Source: Angiostrongylus vasorum
Lineage: Eukaryota; Nematoda; Chromadorea; Rhabditida; Metastrongylidae
DNA length: 64,000 bases
Direction of reading: 5' to 3'
Assembly: GCA_018806985.1 (NCBI GenBank)
Contig: JADANN010000458.1
Span: forward strand, 4,401,368 to 4,465,367
In this document: in pieces, positions 1 through 13,735 of the stretch
Layout of the letters: every line of letters begins with the position of its first letter
How positions within the stretch are numbered: the stretch's first letter is position 1
The notes under the pieces: model-generated
What the model saw: only the letters and a program-made list of their open reading frames with translations
Told to the model about the DNA's origin: nothing
Database searches by the model: none
Program-made: the position numbers and the translations under genes

Positions 1-841
1 TCAGTCGTTGTGAGTTGTGGTAAGAAGATGGAAATGTCATCTTCAATTAACGTACCTCATTAGAGTCATATTCCTTTAAAACCAAGCACCCACGCCAACA
101 CCAGCGCTTTTCACCCCATTCGAACTAATCAGATTTTCTGCTTATTAAAAAAGCAACCGGTACGAAAATCCCTAGACGCATAACGCCCGATGGCCAGACT
201 CGTGTGAGTGCTGTATGAGACGGCACCTAATGTCATCGTCTACGCGAACTGTAGAACTCGTCCGCGATTAAAATACAGAAGATAACACCTACATGACTGC
301 GTGACACCATGAAGTGTTACACCTCTCCTGTGGTTTACAGAGCCTTTTTAGCGCGGTTTCTGTATTCTGTGAATAAGTGCTCAAACGGAAATCCAATATA
401 AGGCGTGGCTCGCGAAAGGCTGTTCTTCACTCTTAATAATTTACAAAAAAGATTCTCTTTTGGACGAGATCATTCTGCGTGGAGAGACCATTGCTGTTGA
501 AGAGGGTGAGCAGCATAGAGATGATGGCCGATGAACAGGCGCAGAAATGTCTATGCTTGAACGCTGGGATTAGACATTTAGTTGAAGCTTTACGCTAGGA
601 TAAGATGTTGATAAGACATCTTATCTGATATCTAGGAGACTTCTTCAGAGTGGCGCAATAATCGCTGGAAATGCGCACATCAATACGATTCAAAGCATTT
701 TGTCTTCCGAAGAAGCTATCAAGCCTTATCATACCTTTATTTCACATTTATTTCACAACATACAATTTACAATGCACAGTATGCATATATCGATATATAG
801 ATATACATGTGTTATGTCGTATAATTTAGCAATAATAATTA
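1..841. other. No feature recognised
   Basis: AT-rich sequence with frequent stops in all frames. No repeat shared with the rest of the window was noticed. Confidence 0.6.
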
Positions 842-1232
842 ATAACGATCCTTCCAACGGTCTACCGCCTCGTCGTAGCTGGGAGGTGTTCATGGATGTC
901 GGGGTGCGATGTACAGCGGGGGGTATTCGTCCCCGTAGCAGGGTCTCCCAAACTGAGAAGGAGTCCGGCGTTTCCATCAAGAAGCCTAGCTAAGAATAAA
1001 CCAGTACCAGGATCCACCACCGTCTTGGTATCAAAGTCGCATCGTGGTAAACCTCCCTTTGATCCACAAGGACGATGACTGCCTATGGTGGTGACGACCT
1101 GGGGCAAACCTTGGATAGAATGACCACGGAACTCCAGGGAACCACAATGGCTAAACCACCAGAACACCGAAAAAGTGAATGCTAGAGCTCGCACAACCAC
1201 TGAGGACGGGCTATTCAAGCACCAAGTATCAA
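842..1232 (+). repeat. R1 dispersed repeat, copy 1
   Basis: One of six copies of a ~380-bp repeat that begins near GGTTTACCGCCTC and ends near a TTCAAG..CAGGTAA signature. Internal landmarks are GCTGGGAGGTGTTC, GATGTACAGCGGGG, GGATCCACCACCG, TGGTGACGACCTGGGG and CCACAATGGCTAAACC. It has no reading frame of note and I see no A/B-box pair. Class unknown: a non-autonomous element of an unseen parent. Confidence 0.8.
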
Positions 1233-2683
1233 ATAACAATAGCAACAATAGGATTGTGCAATTATTTGCTTTTTATCAAAACCGTAGAAGATCACTCAGA
1301 GATCATTCATGCGTAGCCGGAAGGAGTTGCAATCTTTACTGAAAAACTCACAATTCTTATCCACAATAAGTAATTTCACATAGAAGAGTTCTACCTCCAG
1401 TTTTAAAAGTTGGAGGAAAAAAGTTGCGTCTCGAACGGTGGACAGCGTAGTAAGGACCCTCTTCTCGTCTTCCCATTGCAACACTGCTGTCCCATTCCGA
1501 TTGTTTGGTGCCAGTAACTGCCCACTATTCAGTTTCGTTCACGACCAGCTCCCAATCACCGGTCGAAAAAAAACAGAAAAAATTCAGGGGTACGCACTCT
1601 ACAGCCTCAGTTTTTAAACAGTCAGTCTCAATGAGAAGGCGATCGAGAGCTCAATATTGAAGTCGTTGTCAGCTGTCATGGTTTAGCGCCATAATATGGA
1701 GTTCTTGACCGTCAAAAAATTTTACACCTATTGATCCACACTCATTTCGAATTCATGAATACTTGAAGGCCGATACGACTCTCAACAAGCATATCTCAGC
1801 TCATGATGAACTTTATGAATGGAAATGAAGCCTACTACAATCTAGAAACTTTTGTCAGCAACGTGCAAGCGTCCTTGTTTGACTGAATGAACATTAATTT
1901 TTCTACGAAAGTTTTAACTTTAAGCAAACCTGGAATGGAAATTGGACCCTAGCAAAGTTTTTTGCTTTGAGCGTTAGAGCAAAGCTTTTTTCTACAGGTA
2001 CGTCAGGTTATAACTCTACAATTCCTCTAGCTACCAAAAAATTACCCCAGGTAATCAGAAAAAAGTCACGATCGATTGTGTAGGGCATATAAAGCTCAAT
2101 TCTTTGACCAGTAATTCGGTGTTCTTCATTTCCAATTGTTACGATGGGTCATGTTTAATGCGTGGAATAGCATGTTACAAGAAAACGGAAACACATTCAG
2201 TATAAACTAGCAAACTCCTTCCTAGTTCTGATAGCATTGCACCAATGTATTTGGCAGGTGAATTTTATTAAAATAGCACATAGTAGCAACGTTCCACCTC
2301 CTCTGGAAGGATAAAGCAAAACCACTTCTATGATATTCTAATGCTCTCAACCCCATGAATCCTATGTCGAAAATTGTCGCAACAAGCAGTGTTCAAATCG
2401 CGGACGAGTTCACTGGTCTTCTCTTTTGACGTCCGCCAGATCAACGGTGGTCATACACCTGTGAATGATCAGTGCTTATTTGTCGACAACAGACGATAAT
2501 TTTCTTGATAATTAGAGGACTAGAGCGGCTTATAACAAGACAATGCAAAGGAAGACGCTTCGCTTTATCGCTCTAGGCAGTATTTGCTATATTTTGCTAT
2601 ATATCACCATCAAACAACGTCGCTGTAATCATTTTGAAGGACTTCGCAAGTTATGTTCAATTCGATGTTTTTTTTTACTTACC
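1233..2683. other. No feature recognised
   Basis: Spacer between the two inverted R1 copies. Only short ORFs, with no recognisable domain or tRNA box. Confidence 0.6.
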
Positions 2684-3067
2684 TGGATGCTTGAATGGCC
2701 GTCCTTCACTGGTTATGCGGGGCCCAGCACAATTTCCATTTTTCGGAGTTCTTCTGGTTCACCCATTGTGGTTCCCTGGAGCCCTAAGATGAGAGCCTGA
2801 CCAAAGTCTACCACTGGTTTTCATCACCACAGGCAGTCGCAGCCCTGGATGTGGATCGGAGCTAGATTTGCTACCATGCGACTATTTTTTTCACCAGGAT
2901 GGTGGAAGGTGGTGGATCCTGGCATTCATTTAGCCTTGGATGGGCTTCGCTGTGGAAACGCCGAACTCCTCGGCTTGGGAGATCCTGTTGGGGGAGGTGA
3001 ATACCCCCCTGCTGTACATCGACACCCCGACACCCAGGAACACCTCCCAGCCACGATGAGGTGGTAA
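2684..3067 (-). repeat. R1 dispersed repeat, copy 2 (inverted)
   Basis: Reverse-orientation copy: it runs from CTTACCTGGATGCTTGAATG through GGTTCACCCATTGTGGTTCC to CAGCCACGATGAGGTGG. It lies about 1.45 kb from copy 1 in opposite orientation. Short ORFs on both strands here are by-products of the repeat, not genes. Confidence 0.8.
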
Positions 3068-3159
3068 AGTGTTGGTAAGGTTCGGTGTATTTCACATTTC
3101 CAATTCCATAAGGAAGTTATAACACATAATAACAGCATAATAAGATAAGATAAAAAAGC

Positions 3160-3757
3160 TTTTATTCTGTTGGGAAGGGAAATCAGAGTCAATGTTCTAT
3201 GGTTGTTGCGGAAAATTTTAAGATGCGCCCAAACAGTCAGTGAAGTAATCCTCGGAGGGAACAGTACCGCTTGGAATCTTTCAATACTGCTTGCACAATG
3301 TACAGAACTTTTTTCTTTTTTTGCGAAGAACGCTTCAAGTAAGGAATTACAAGAATTGCAAGTTTTGCAGAAGTTGTTCATTACAGGTATGAACTGCAAC
3401 TTGTCCAGCTTCGACATAGAGTAAGTAAATTGTATGCACATATAAAATCTAAATAGTAGACTGTAAAATAAATGTTCTTGATCACGATATTTAAAGCTTC
3501 AGTGAAACGCTTTGATGATAAAGCATAATAACTACAAGAGATAACCTTGTGGAATTACATTATGGCATGGGCTCTGAGCCTATCGAAAGAAGTGTTCCCA
3601 CAATTCGTAGTGAAAGGCTGTCCCGAAGCATCGTACTCCGGTGGCCACGCTTGGCCACAGTCTCTACATTGCATGCTTTCCTTAACGGCAATGGATTCTC
3701 GCCGCAAAATGAACTCATCGAAAAACAGGTCTCCTATAAATTACGGACTGAAGAAAG
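3160..3757 (+). other. Two exon-like open stretches of unknown gene
   Basis: 3170-3422 reads an 84-codon frame with a regular hydrophobic pattern (ELQELQVLQKLFITG) and meets a consensus donor GTAAGT at 3421. Just downstream, 3549-3757 reads SIVLRWPRLATVSTLHAFLN and meets GTACGT at 3758. Neither matches a family I know, and acceptors and frame between them are not settled. They could be two exons of one plus-strand gene or chance. Confidence 0.25.
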
Positions 3758-3779
3758 TACGTTTTTACGCTTGAAATGA

Positions 3780-6700
3780 CAGGGTACAGAGCACGCCCAA
3801 CATAACATCTGTGTTGAACAAACTCTCGATATAATGCAAAACATGCCATAGAAATTTCTGCGTTGCAAAAGGAAACACTGAAACCGAAACGAATTGGATG
3901 CGATTCATCTTGTCCACTTTACTGCCCACCCTTTACGTGTGTTGCACACAATGCATCTCGGGTGTCGTGTGTTCAAAGGCTTCTATCTTATGCCTCTGCC
4001 AGTTCTCAGTTCAAAAGCTGCAAAGTATCTTCGTTTTACACCTTTCCATTTATCTCGCATCATTTCATTTATTGGTGTCATTGCGTGGGGTAATTTTTTG
4101 TACTGTTTCACACACGAATATTTTAGTTCTCAGATACCATGCTCAATCATTGTTTCGTTCGTTAAGATTCCCAATAAAAGAAAAATTAGAAATGGAAATG
4201 AAGGCATTCTTAGGAATAAAATGAATGCAATATAGCTGGCGACGCTGACTGAAGACGCCGTAGCTCGCGGTATGATCGTTAGTGGAGAAGAGCAAAAGCT
4301 TCAATCATTGTGGTGAATAATCCGTTTTCTCGAAGCTGCTTCAGAATTGACAAGGCTATTTGGAAGCAGGCGAACGAGGTCGATTAGTGACGATTCGAGA
4401 TTGCTCTCGCGTCGCTTCCATGTACTTCTAATCTACATGTGATTGTAACGGCACAGCTATAGTTAGCCACATCGTGCTCTTTCTGACAAAGTTGATTACG
4501 AATTTCGTCTAGATATCAATGCGGAACCAAGACTATACTAAGCTGATTTTCAAGTAGTTTTTAATTTCAAGAAAACAATGAATTAATAAGATGTGCTCAG
4601 ATGTGGAAACAGAACATCCCACCTGGAACAAAGAGGCTAGCGCAACTGAAAACTGCATGATGGCGCAAACGATCGCCAAGGGACGGTTTGGGATTCGAAT
4701 ACCGCAGATCCTTGTCTCTGGTTCTTCGATGAAAATACACCACAGCAGACGCATCTGAAAATATCATTTTTCTAGCAAAAAGAGGAACGCTATGGAATCT
4801 ACTTTGATGCATTCCGAGCAGGGTGGTCGACGTTTACTACGGTCACTCTTTTTACCGTATAACGAAATGCATGAAGAAAATAACGATTCCTCTTAGATTA
4901 GTGATGTATTTCAAAGATGAAAAAATTTAACGATTTTTTTCCTGAAGACAAGTGTCTTCTAAAGAGAAACTATTATTAATTATTTCTTTTCCATACTAAA
5001 TAAATAGTCCGTCGTCACTTGTGTCATTCAGATCAGTAGGATGATACTTAGTTGGAAACTCACATTTCGGCTGAAGGGAGGTTGCTTTCATATAAACACT
5101 TACTGTAAATTAAATAAAGCCCTTCCACTGATATTTTGGATAAAGTTCCCTTATCAACACGTAAAGACCTATGCCGCTTTTTTTTAAAAAACGGATGACA
5201 CAACGATGGTGAGATATTGCAAAACATGGACGCCGGGCCGGATCGAACCATCATTATCCTTTCCTGGGACTCGCGTATTACACACTGCACCACTTATGAT
5301 AGATTTTGACAACCATGGCCGCCCAGAAATTGAAATCTCGACAGATTCATTCATTCATAAGTTTTCGACATCGCTCTAAAGGTGCAAAAAAGGCAAAAAG
5401 TTTCCTCAAAAATACTATTTCAACTTTTACTCCAATTTAAAGCTCAGTCCAAAGTCTTTGGATTCAAGAAGTACTAAATTTTCAAAAATTTCCAACGCAA
5501 AAACACATCAGCTGCGAACATCGTCATCCATTTCAGGATGAAGTGCCACTTGTCGAATCCTTTTTGTTTGTTGGAATAAATCTCAACGAAAAACTAGAAA
5601 AAAATGAGGAGGAAATTGGAACTTTACCCTGCTAGAATGAGCAAACTTCCACGTCGTTGACAAATGCGTGAACATGCTATTTATTGCTTTTGTTTAAAAC
5701 ATAGAAGTTCACAATGTTCTGAGATATCTTTTGTTAAAATGGGAAAGCTTAATTATTTCGCAGCGAATGAATCGCATACGACTCATGTCGACTTCGTAAG
5801 CTGTATCCCAGCCGTAGTTCTAGTTAGAAGTTTAAGTAGTCTAGGTGTTCGACTACGTGGTCTTTAAAAATAAGGTCCTATATTTTGTAAGTAACGACTC
5901 GTCTACTCACAGTGAAAGCTGTTGGGAATTTGGGAAAAAGAAAAAAGTGGTGCAGATGGAAGTAGCTTAATAAGCTTAAAATATTCAACTTTAGGTAAAG
6001 GTCGCAGACGTGTTTTCTTTCCTACATGTAATTTCTCATTTACAGGTGCTCTTTGTGTAATTTTAAAGCATAAATCTCGTTAGCGATCATCATATTAATG
6101 ATGCCATTCTTCTTTATGTTTATGTCAGGCTTAAAGAAATGGGGAAAAAAACTACTAAGAGATGCAAATCCAAGATAACATTGTAAAATTTGTTGTACTC
6201 TACGACTTGAAACGGTCACAAAGCTACTTAAACCACCTAGAATTTCAGATTAGCATTCGATCAGAGAACAGTTCACGATTGAAAAAAGAACGTCATTTCT
6301 AAGTGCTTCTTGACAGAGATGAGGACTTTGAAGACAACTATGATCAGAGACGATCAACACTGATCGAGGAAGACTACCAGCCAAGACGTCGACTGAAGCA
6401 CATCTTCGCGGAACTCTTTTGGAGATCCGACAGAAGCCCAGGACGTATTTTAAACTTCGGTTCCAGAATAGCTGAAAGCAAGTGGAAATTCTAAACACCA
6501 AGGTAGAATCTGTGTTACATGAGTTGAACGAACAGCAGAGATCGCCGTTATGAACTGTTTTATTCGGTTCATTCGTAGAAAGTGATCTATTTATTGGTCG
6601 GAGATTAGCTATGTAGAGATGAACAAAGATGGATCAGTAAGACGTCTTCGCTAGCCAAAAATTTCATCAAGCGAGGATTATGAGGGCTTCTTTTGTGCTT

Positions 6701-9152
6701 GGGATAATAAGTCCTTCACGGTATATTCTTGAATCTTGATGAATCCACTACAGTAGAGAAGCACCATACTGTAGGACAACCATTGAAATGCAAGAAAAAC
6801 TACACATATGCGTCGAGAAGTACCAATCCTACTGTATAAAAACAATTCCCTTCATGTCTTAAAAGCGGCTGTTCAAAACCTGAATAAGAAACTCCACCTT
6901 ATCAGCCACAGATACCAGACCTATCACCATTTGGCCAGCACTTCGAATATCTACACATGCAGAAAACCTCGCCCGTCGATGCTTTTGATCCACTTTATCA
7001 GGTCGAGTGATCCAGAGTTTTGCCTATGTAGAACATATGTGCATTTTGGAGTTCACATTGTGAAGAGTGCTTTGGCTACACTGCTCTTTACTTCGATTGA
7101 TAAATTGGGATTTTAAAAAATGTTGTACCAACTTAAACTTTCTATTAAAGGCGAGACATTCTGTACTCATGAGAAACAGCGATATGAGAAATCTGTGAGA
7201 AACACCAAAAAAGAAAAAAAAACAAAGCACAGGAAGATTTAACGATGGGAAAGTCCCCATAGATCTATTTCTATTTTCAATCGTGTCCAAAAGTCATTAA
7301 AAGTACAGTTCTTCTCTATAAGCTCAGTATCGATCACGATCTCCACAAAAGCATAAGACCTCGAAGGCAGACCCAATCGGCCCGAAGGCACAGAACGATG
7401 TCGTGGCAGTGACAAGGTAACGTTTCTCGAAGAACACTGTCAATACTAAATTGAATAAAACTGCGTGAAGAACGTCGAAATTGACAGTAATTACCACTAA
7501 TGAATGAAGAAATCTGCAATTAGTGAAGACGTCAATCAAAAGATACGCTGTTAGCTCTGGTAGTGCCATCGTTTGCTAGCAGGAATCGCTCTTTACCGTA
7601 AATTTGTGGAAAATTCTAATATTCCGCATCAAATGACGAATAACACTTAAAAGTTGACTCAAAAAATAGAGGATTAGGGGTGCGTGCAATAAATACTGGA
7701 CAACCACTTGCATTTGTAAATAACTGAACTAAGTAACTATCGATTAGTGGAGCAGTTTGAATGGCAATTCCTAATTGCAATTAAGGTCTATTAAAGCTCA
7801 CTTCTTATGCTAACCAGAAATTAAGGAACTGTGGACATGACGGTGGACAGTATCTAGTTAGAGGTGAAGTACGTATGCTTGAAAAGGCCCGTTCACGCCA
7901 CTGCTGAAAGTGCAAGCCTCTATGGAAACAGGACGATAAAGGTACTACTTATGACCTCAGAAATCAGTGTCTTATCATCGTAATGTAATAAAATTATTTC
8001 AATCACTGAGATTTGCTATGAGATGGACTGTGTTTGTTTAAAGCTGAATGGTGCAATATATACGAGTGGAAATCAATTCCTCTTGGTCGTTATGTGTTAA
8101 ATGTCGTATTTTCTGGCGTGGTACTCTGTCACCTGGTTTGATTGTCTTCCTTTTCATCATCGATTTACTCAAGCTTTGATTTTTGACACCTTGACGTCTA
8201 AGATCTGTGATTGCTCCGTAGGTCGGAACTTCTTACTCACCTTACTGGGAAATGGTCCGGTTATTTTTTTGTCCTCATAAATAGATCCACAATGTCTCGA
8301 ATGCTACAAAGACCTGTCGTTTCTTAATACTCAGCTCTGGGGTTAATTTGCTTTAAACGTACATATTCTGATCTAAATGTGTATAGTTATAGATATGTTA
8401 GTCGCGTTTAGCGTGAACAGGGGCCACAAGAAACGAACCTCCTTTACATGAATAATCTTTTCCGAGTATCAGCTTATGACTACAAGCGCTGTTGAAGTGA
8501 GCGCTAGTTCCGTCTTACTAACACTTGAAATTATACGAACGAATTCACCAGGAAAGCGAAGGTCGTATAGGCAACCGACCGTTGAACTTCGCTCACATGT
8601 TATCACATTTTTGCGTGAGCTTGCGCATGACCTTAGCAGAGGTGGCGACAGACAATTTTGACAAGATAAGATCGCCTTACCGAACTCCTCTCTTCATGTC
8701 AATGATAACGACGTTATAGAGTGGTTATAAGTGACTTATGGAATAGTTTTTTTTCCACTTGTGGAGTTATAATGCAGTTTACGAACGATCCTCATGCATG
8801 AACTGAGCAACGGCAACAATTGGCTGTTCAAAGCTTTTTGTCGCTGTTCTGGGTCGAGGGCTTTTCTAAGCCTCTGGCGTAAGATAAAGGGGTCTATTCT
8901 ACTATCGCGAAACTTCAACGAGTCCTATCATCGTGTGCATGTGTCCGCCCTTCTAGCCATTTTCGAAAACCTTGTTGCTTGAATAGCTGTACTTCAACCA
9001 GTGTTGTGCTAGTCCTATCGATATTGCACAACGATACGGTATTTCTGGTCTTCCACTGATTAGAAATCTCGAATTCTGGCACCCTAACGTATGAAGAGCT
9101 GAGGAAATGTACTGATGGAGACTCGCGCATGGTTCTTCAGGTTTTCGGGTCT
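3780..9152. other. Mostly unannotated intergenic or intronic DNA
   Basis: Apart from the SINE head at 5225-5300 nothing is supported. The frames at 6303-6494 (DEDFEDNYDQRR) and 8736-8918 (minus, FILRQRLRKALDPEQRQKAL) are the most protein-like but lack partners and motifs. Confidence 0.5.
5225..5300 (-). repeat. SINE tRNA-like head, remnant
   Basis: Minus strand has AAGTGGTGCAGTGTGTAATA (A box) and GATGGTTCGATCCGGCC (B box) at tRNA-like spacing, with no recognisable body beyond. It has no acceptor stem pairing, so it is a SINE head or tRNA relic and not a gene. Confidence 0.6.
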
Positions 9153-9164
9153 AACGCTGTGCAG

Positions 9165-12100
9165 CCACGGATCTCCCTCATAAGATGGATCTCGAGCCGG
9201 TTAGTCGCGAGGCTAAGTGGCGCGTCCCCCAGCTGGTGTACACAGGGTTAATCGCGGACTAAAAGCGACGTTTGCTTCCGTGAGACGCAGATGGATCCAG
9301 GGGATGGACTCCCTGTTTCTGCTGCTGCTGCGCCAATTTGGCACATACTTTCTGTATTTACGAGGCGTATTCATGCACGCGTGTGTGGGTGCGTTCAAGT
9401 TTATGCGGATTGCATTCTACGAGTCAATTCGGCCAAAAAGCCTGCAACCAAGTGAGGGGGGAAGTATATGGGAGGCGGTTAGGAGTCGCCTCCAGCAAAT
9501 AAGCTCCATGACCACTGTGGGAGAGCCTGGCAAGCTACCCGTGAGTATACCCAGCCCCCCACGTTCAGAGCCCAGCAAGCTATACGTGGGTATCAAAAAT
9601 GCTAAACACAGTAAAAATAACGGGCTTCATTCCCCCTGATCCTGAAAGAGCCCCCAGTTTCGCAGCGTTGGGTAGGACGAGTACGGAGAGGGTGCTAAAA
9701 TCTCAGGGCCAATGGAAGCTGCCTGGATTTCAAAGAACTATGGCGACGATCTGTACCTCCAATGCACGTATACTTGCATCCGAGTCCTCGATAGAAGACT
9801 TGCTCATGCAAGCAAGAAGGGTAAAGTACGACGTCATCGGCTTGGCCGAGACGAGAAGACGCCAGCCTTTCAACGCCGTCTATGACACCGGAGAAGAATT
9901 GTTCCTCGGAACATGCCGCAGTAGAGGAGTTCGCGGCGTCGGCGTTCTCGTCAACACGAGGCATTCTATATGGACTTGGAGAAGTTCTACAGAGAAGACC
10001 ACACATTCTTCAAGGTCATCATTGGAGATTTCAATGCCAAGGTTGGACCAAGGAGAACGTCTGAAGAACGTCGCATTGGGACCCATGGATTAAAGTGGAA
10101 CGAACAGGGTGAGCGGCTATATGAGTTTATCACAACGACCAAGACCATCATCCATGGTAACTCTCAATTCTAGAATACCCGCCCTCAACGTTGGACGTGC
10201 GAGTCTCCCACTGGAGAGTACCATAACGAAATAGACCACATCATAGTAAATAGAAGGTTTTTCCTAACCGATGTCGCTGTTATCCCAAAATTCCACACAG
10301 GATCAGACCACCGTCTCCTTCATGCAAGATTCTATTTCTCGCGGAAAGGAGAAAAAGAAAGCCGCTAAATTCAAAAACCGAAGTCCCAGAAGCACCACAA
10401 ACTGCGATTTATTCAACTCATTAGTCGGCTGTTGGGAACATACCGTTGTCGATAACATGGACGAAGAATACGATGGACTCATTCAACATCTTCGTTAGCG
10501 CTATGAATGCTGAGCGTTTGAAAATCACCAAGAGACGTCTGCCTCCAGAAACATTCGAGCTGATACGCCAACTTGGAATCGCACGAGCTGCAGGCAACCG
10601 CGAACTAACGACCGAACTTGCAAAACAATGCAGACAGGCGATAAAAGAAGATCTTAAAGAGAGAAGAGCAGCAGTGATAGTCGAAGCTGCAGAGGCTGGG
10701 AAAAGTGTTCGCAAAGCCCGCCGATGCTTCGCCAATTACAGGACCAAGATGATTGCACTCCGACGCCGAGAGGGAACAGTTACAACTTCTAGAAAATCGA
10801 TGCAGAAAATCATTCACGAATACTACTCAGATCTCTTCGATAGCCACGTCCACCTCCCTGTCATATGAAATAAAGGAGGATGGATATGTTGTACCACCAG
10901 TTCTCCCTTCCCGAAATCCGATATGTCATTTCGTTGGTGAAAAATCGAACAGCACCAGGTCCGTACAGGATAAGACCAGAACACCTGAAGGACCTTCCAC
11001 CAGTCCTCGTGAACACACTGGCTTGGCTCATCACACGTTACCTGTCTGAATCCAAGGTCCCTACTCAGTGGAAGATCAGCAAGACCGTGTTATTGTTCAA
11101 GAAGGATGACCTACACGATATCGGCAACTATCGTCCAATCTGCCTGCAGTCTGTCGTCTACAAACTTTTCACTCCAGTCATCCTAAACAGGATTGACAGA
11201 ACACTGGACGAAGAACAGCCATGTGGTCAAGCAGGGTTTCGAAAATGGTTTAGTACGATGGACCACATCCATACGATAACAAGGCTCATTGGAGCATCGC
11301 GAGAGTACAAAAGACCGCTCTGTCCCACTTTCTTCGATTTACAGATGGCCTTCGATTCATTTGAGAGAGGAGTAATGGAAGCCCTTGGTAGTCAAGGAGT
11401 ACCTACTCAGTACATAAAGATTCTTCGTGAGCTGTACAAAAAATTTCACAACCAAGATTTCACCATTTTACAACGATATTAACATCGACGTCAAAACAGG
11501 AGTTAGGCAAGGCGATACCATCTCGCCAAAATTATTTATCGCCACCCTCCAGAACGTCATTCGAACATTGGAATGGGATAATATAGGAGTGAAAATCGAT
11601 GTTCGGCAGTTACATCATCTTTCTTTGCTGATGACATCTTCTTATAACACGGAACATTAGCCAGGCGGAACGTATGGTTGCCGACTTTGATAAAGCCGTG
11701 GAAAGATTGGTCTTCGATTAAACCTCACAAAAGCGATGTTCATGAAGAACGGATTGGCTTTCGTATGCCCCATTCACGCTCAACGGAAAGAATGTCTCGG
11801 AATCCTCCATTTGTGTCTATTTAGGTCCGGAAATCAATGTGATGAACGACTTAGCTCCAAAGCTGAGCAGAAGGAAACGAGCGGCTTGGGCAGCTCTCAA
11901 GAGCATCGAGGATATAGTGAAGAGAACAAAAAACACCCGACTCCATGCCCACCTTTTCGAATCAATGGTACTTCCTGCCCTAATGTAAGCGTCAGAAAGC
12001 TGCTCGCTGCGTAAGCAGGATGAAGGATCACTCAGCGTTATCGAATGCGCAGTCCAAAGGACGATGCTAGGAGTATCCCGTTTCACACAAGTAAGGGATG

Positions 12101-12451
12101 GGATCCGAAGCTCCGACCTGCGTCAACGATCAAAAATCGATGACGGCGTTCTGTACGCCAAACAGTCTAAGATAGGGTGGATCGGAACGTAATGCGTATG
12201 AATGACAACCGATGGACAAGAGCCGTTAGTGATTGGATTCCTCGGGATGTCAAACGTACTGCAGGAAGACCACCGACCCGATGGTCAGAGTTCTTTACGA
12301 AGAGCCTAGAAGAGAAATATGATGCTCGACGAGTCGCTGGAGCGAGCAGAACCCACTGGGCTACTCTTGCACGCGACAGAGAAACGTGGAAGATTTACTG
12401 GCGCTCGCTCTAGTCACTCGACGATCAAGTGGACTACAGGTGATACAGGTG
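9165..12451 (+). mobile_element. RTE-clade non-LTR retrotransposon, copy 1 (near full length, decayed)
   Basis: RTE elements encode an apurinic endonuclease plus reverse transcriptase. Here the endonuclease is read from [14 protein letters not shown] and [12 protein letters not shown] near 9740-9870, through [13 protein letters not shown] near 10005 and YHNEIDHIIVNRRFFLTDVA near 10220. Reverse transcriptase pieces include GNYRPICLQSVVYKLFTPVI and GVRQGDTISPKLFIATLQNV, then a frameshift through the catalytic motif near 11630. The C-terminal RWTRAVSDWIPRDVKRTAGR part is intact near 12205. The 3' end is the short TGATACAGG repeat. AACGCTGTGCAG (9153-9164) and AACCCTGTGCTG (12452-12463) flank it, a plausible old 12-bp duplication with two mismatches. 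Several frameshifts make it dead. Confidence 0.93.
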
Positions 12452-12463
12452 AACCCTGTGCTG

Positions 12464-13403
12464 ATGGAATGCTGTGCCGTTTTTTCCCGGATGACATAGC
12501 AAATCGGACTGCGGAATAAACAACCGTTATGTAATATATTTATCCTTTATGATTTGAAATGGATGCAGGTGAACGTGGTTTTTTTAACAGAGCATAGTAG
12601 GAGCCGTGGATAATTTCGTTAATTTGCTTTCTTGAAGCAGTGACCGTTTTAAGACCTTTTACAAAACTTTTGCAAGTACCGATCAATATGCTACTTGGTC
12701 AGTGGAATATAGGATATGAGGTGGACGGATTTGTCCTCTCTCCGTCAACTGTATGTTGAATGCTCTACTTTGTATGAGTTTCTCACGCGGGACTTTTTGC
12801 GTCGCTGCCGTGAACAACCTCAAGTTTGGGTTATGACAGTTTAGAGTAATAATAACAATACAATAGTAATAATATGACCATATATGGTCAGATGAACGGA
12901 TAAGAGCGAAGCACTTGAGCGAGGCACGGCAGCACTGGGTTGAAGAGATGCTGAGGCACTGGGAATACAGAGACTCACACACACAGAGACACAAACGAAC
13001 TGCCTGTACTGGAATAGTGCTCCTTACATTCTTCTATAATGGGCGGAGTTTCGAAGGAATGCAAAGCTTTTTACAGAAAATGAGCGTGACAGCAATACAC
13101 TATCTTATATAAAAAAGCTTGTTGGAATGGCAAATGCTGAAGAATGTTTGCAACTGGCAGCCGCTTATTCAGTACCCAAACTGTCGGGCGGAAGAGAATA
13201 GTTGTTAAAAAGAAGTTGTAGAATCCCTTTTTCCTATAGCTGCAAAGCCAGTGCATGAGATGGTCACTAAGAGACAGTCTGTGGAATGTGCAAGGGATAG
13301 CTGTGTTATGATTACAAGTAAACAGTTAATATACGAGACTTGCGATTATATAGAAACAGGAACTATTCAGGGAATATAACTTCTATGATGCTGACATACT
13401 TGA
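12464..13403. other. No feature recognised
   Basis: Spacer between RTE copy 1 and the R2 fold-back. Nothing beyond short ORFs. Confidence 0.55.
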
Positions 13404-13735
13404 AAACTCCGGACCGCAGGTGTCTGCGGTGGGGAACGAACGCGCTATAACCCCTTTCCAGGGGATAACGCGTTCACCACCACACCATGCGGGTCTTTCG
13501 TTTCGCCTGTCTCTCAGCTAGTTCTATCGATCACTGCCATCAGCACCCAGCGGGATTGATCTGGGAAGCCCAATTTGGCAATGAACCCAGTTAAGCTGAG
13601 GCTGAAGTTATAATCACAATCTTCGACCTGAGTGGTGTGGTGGTGAACGCGTTGGTCCCCGGGAAGGGTAATAGCATCGTTCGTTCCGGCACCGCAGACA
13701 CCTGCGGTCCGGAGTTTTGCGAATATCTCAGCATC
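13404..13735. repeat. R2 repeat, compact inverted pair (fold-back)
   Basis: R2 is a repeat carrying tRNA-like boxes (GTGTGGTGGTGAACGCG and GCGTTCGTTCCCC) and ending CTGCGGTCCGGAGTTTTGC. Here an inverted copy (CTCCGGACCGCAGGTGTC onward, 13404-13610) is followed by a shortened forward copy (to about 13735), so the ends can pair. Confidence 0.8.

Noticed and set aside
862..1248. 128-codon minus-strand ORF
   Set aside because: Antisense of an R1 repeat; other R1 copies do not keep the frame.
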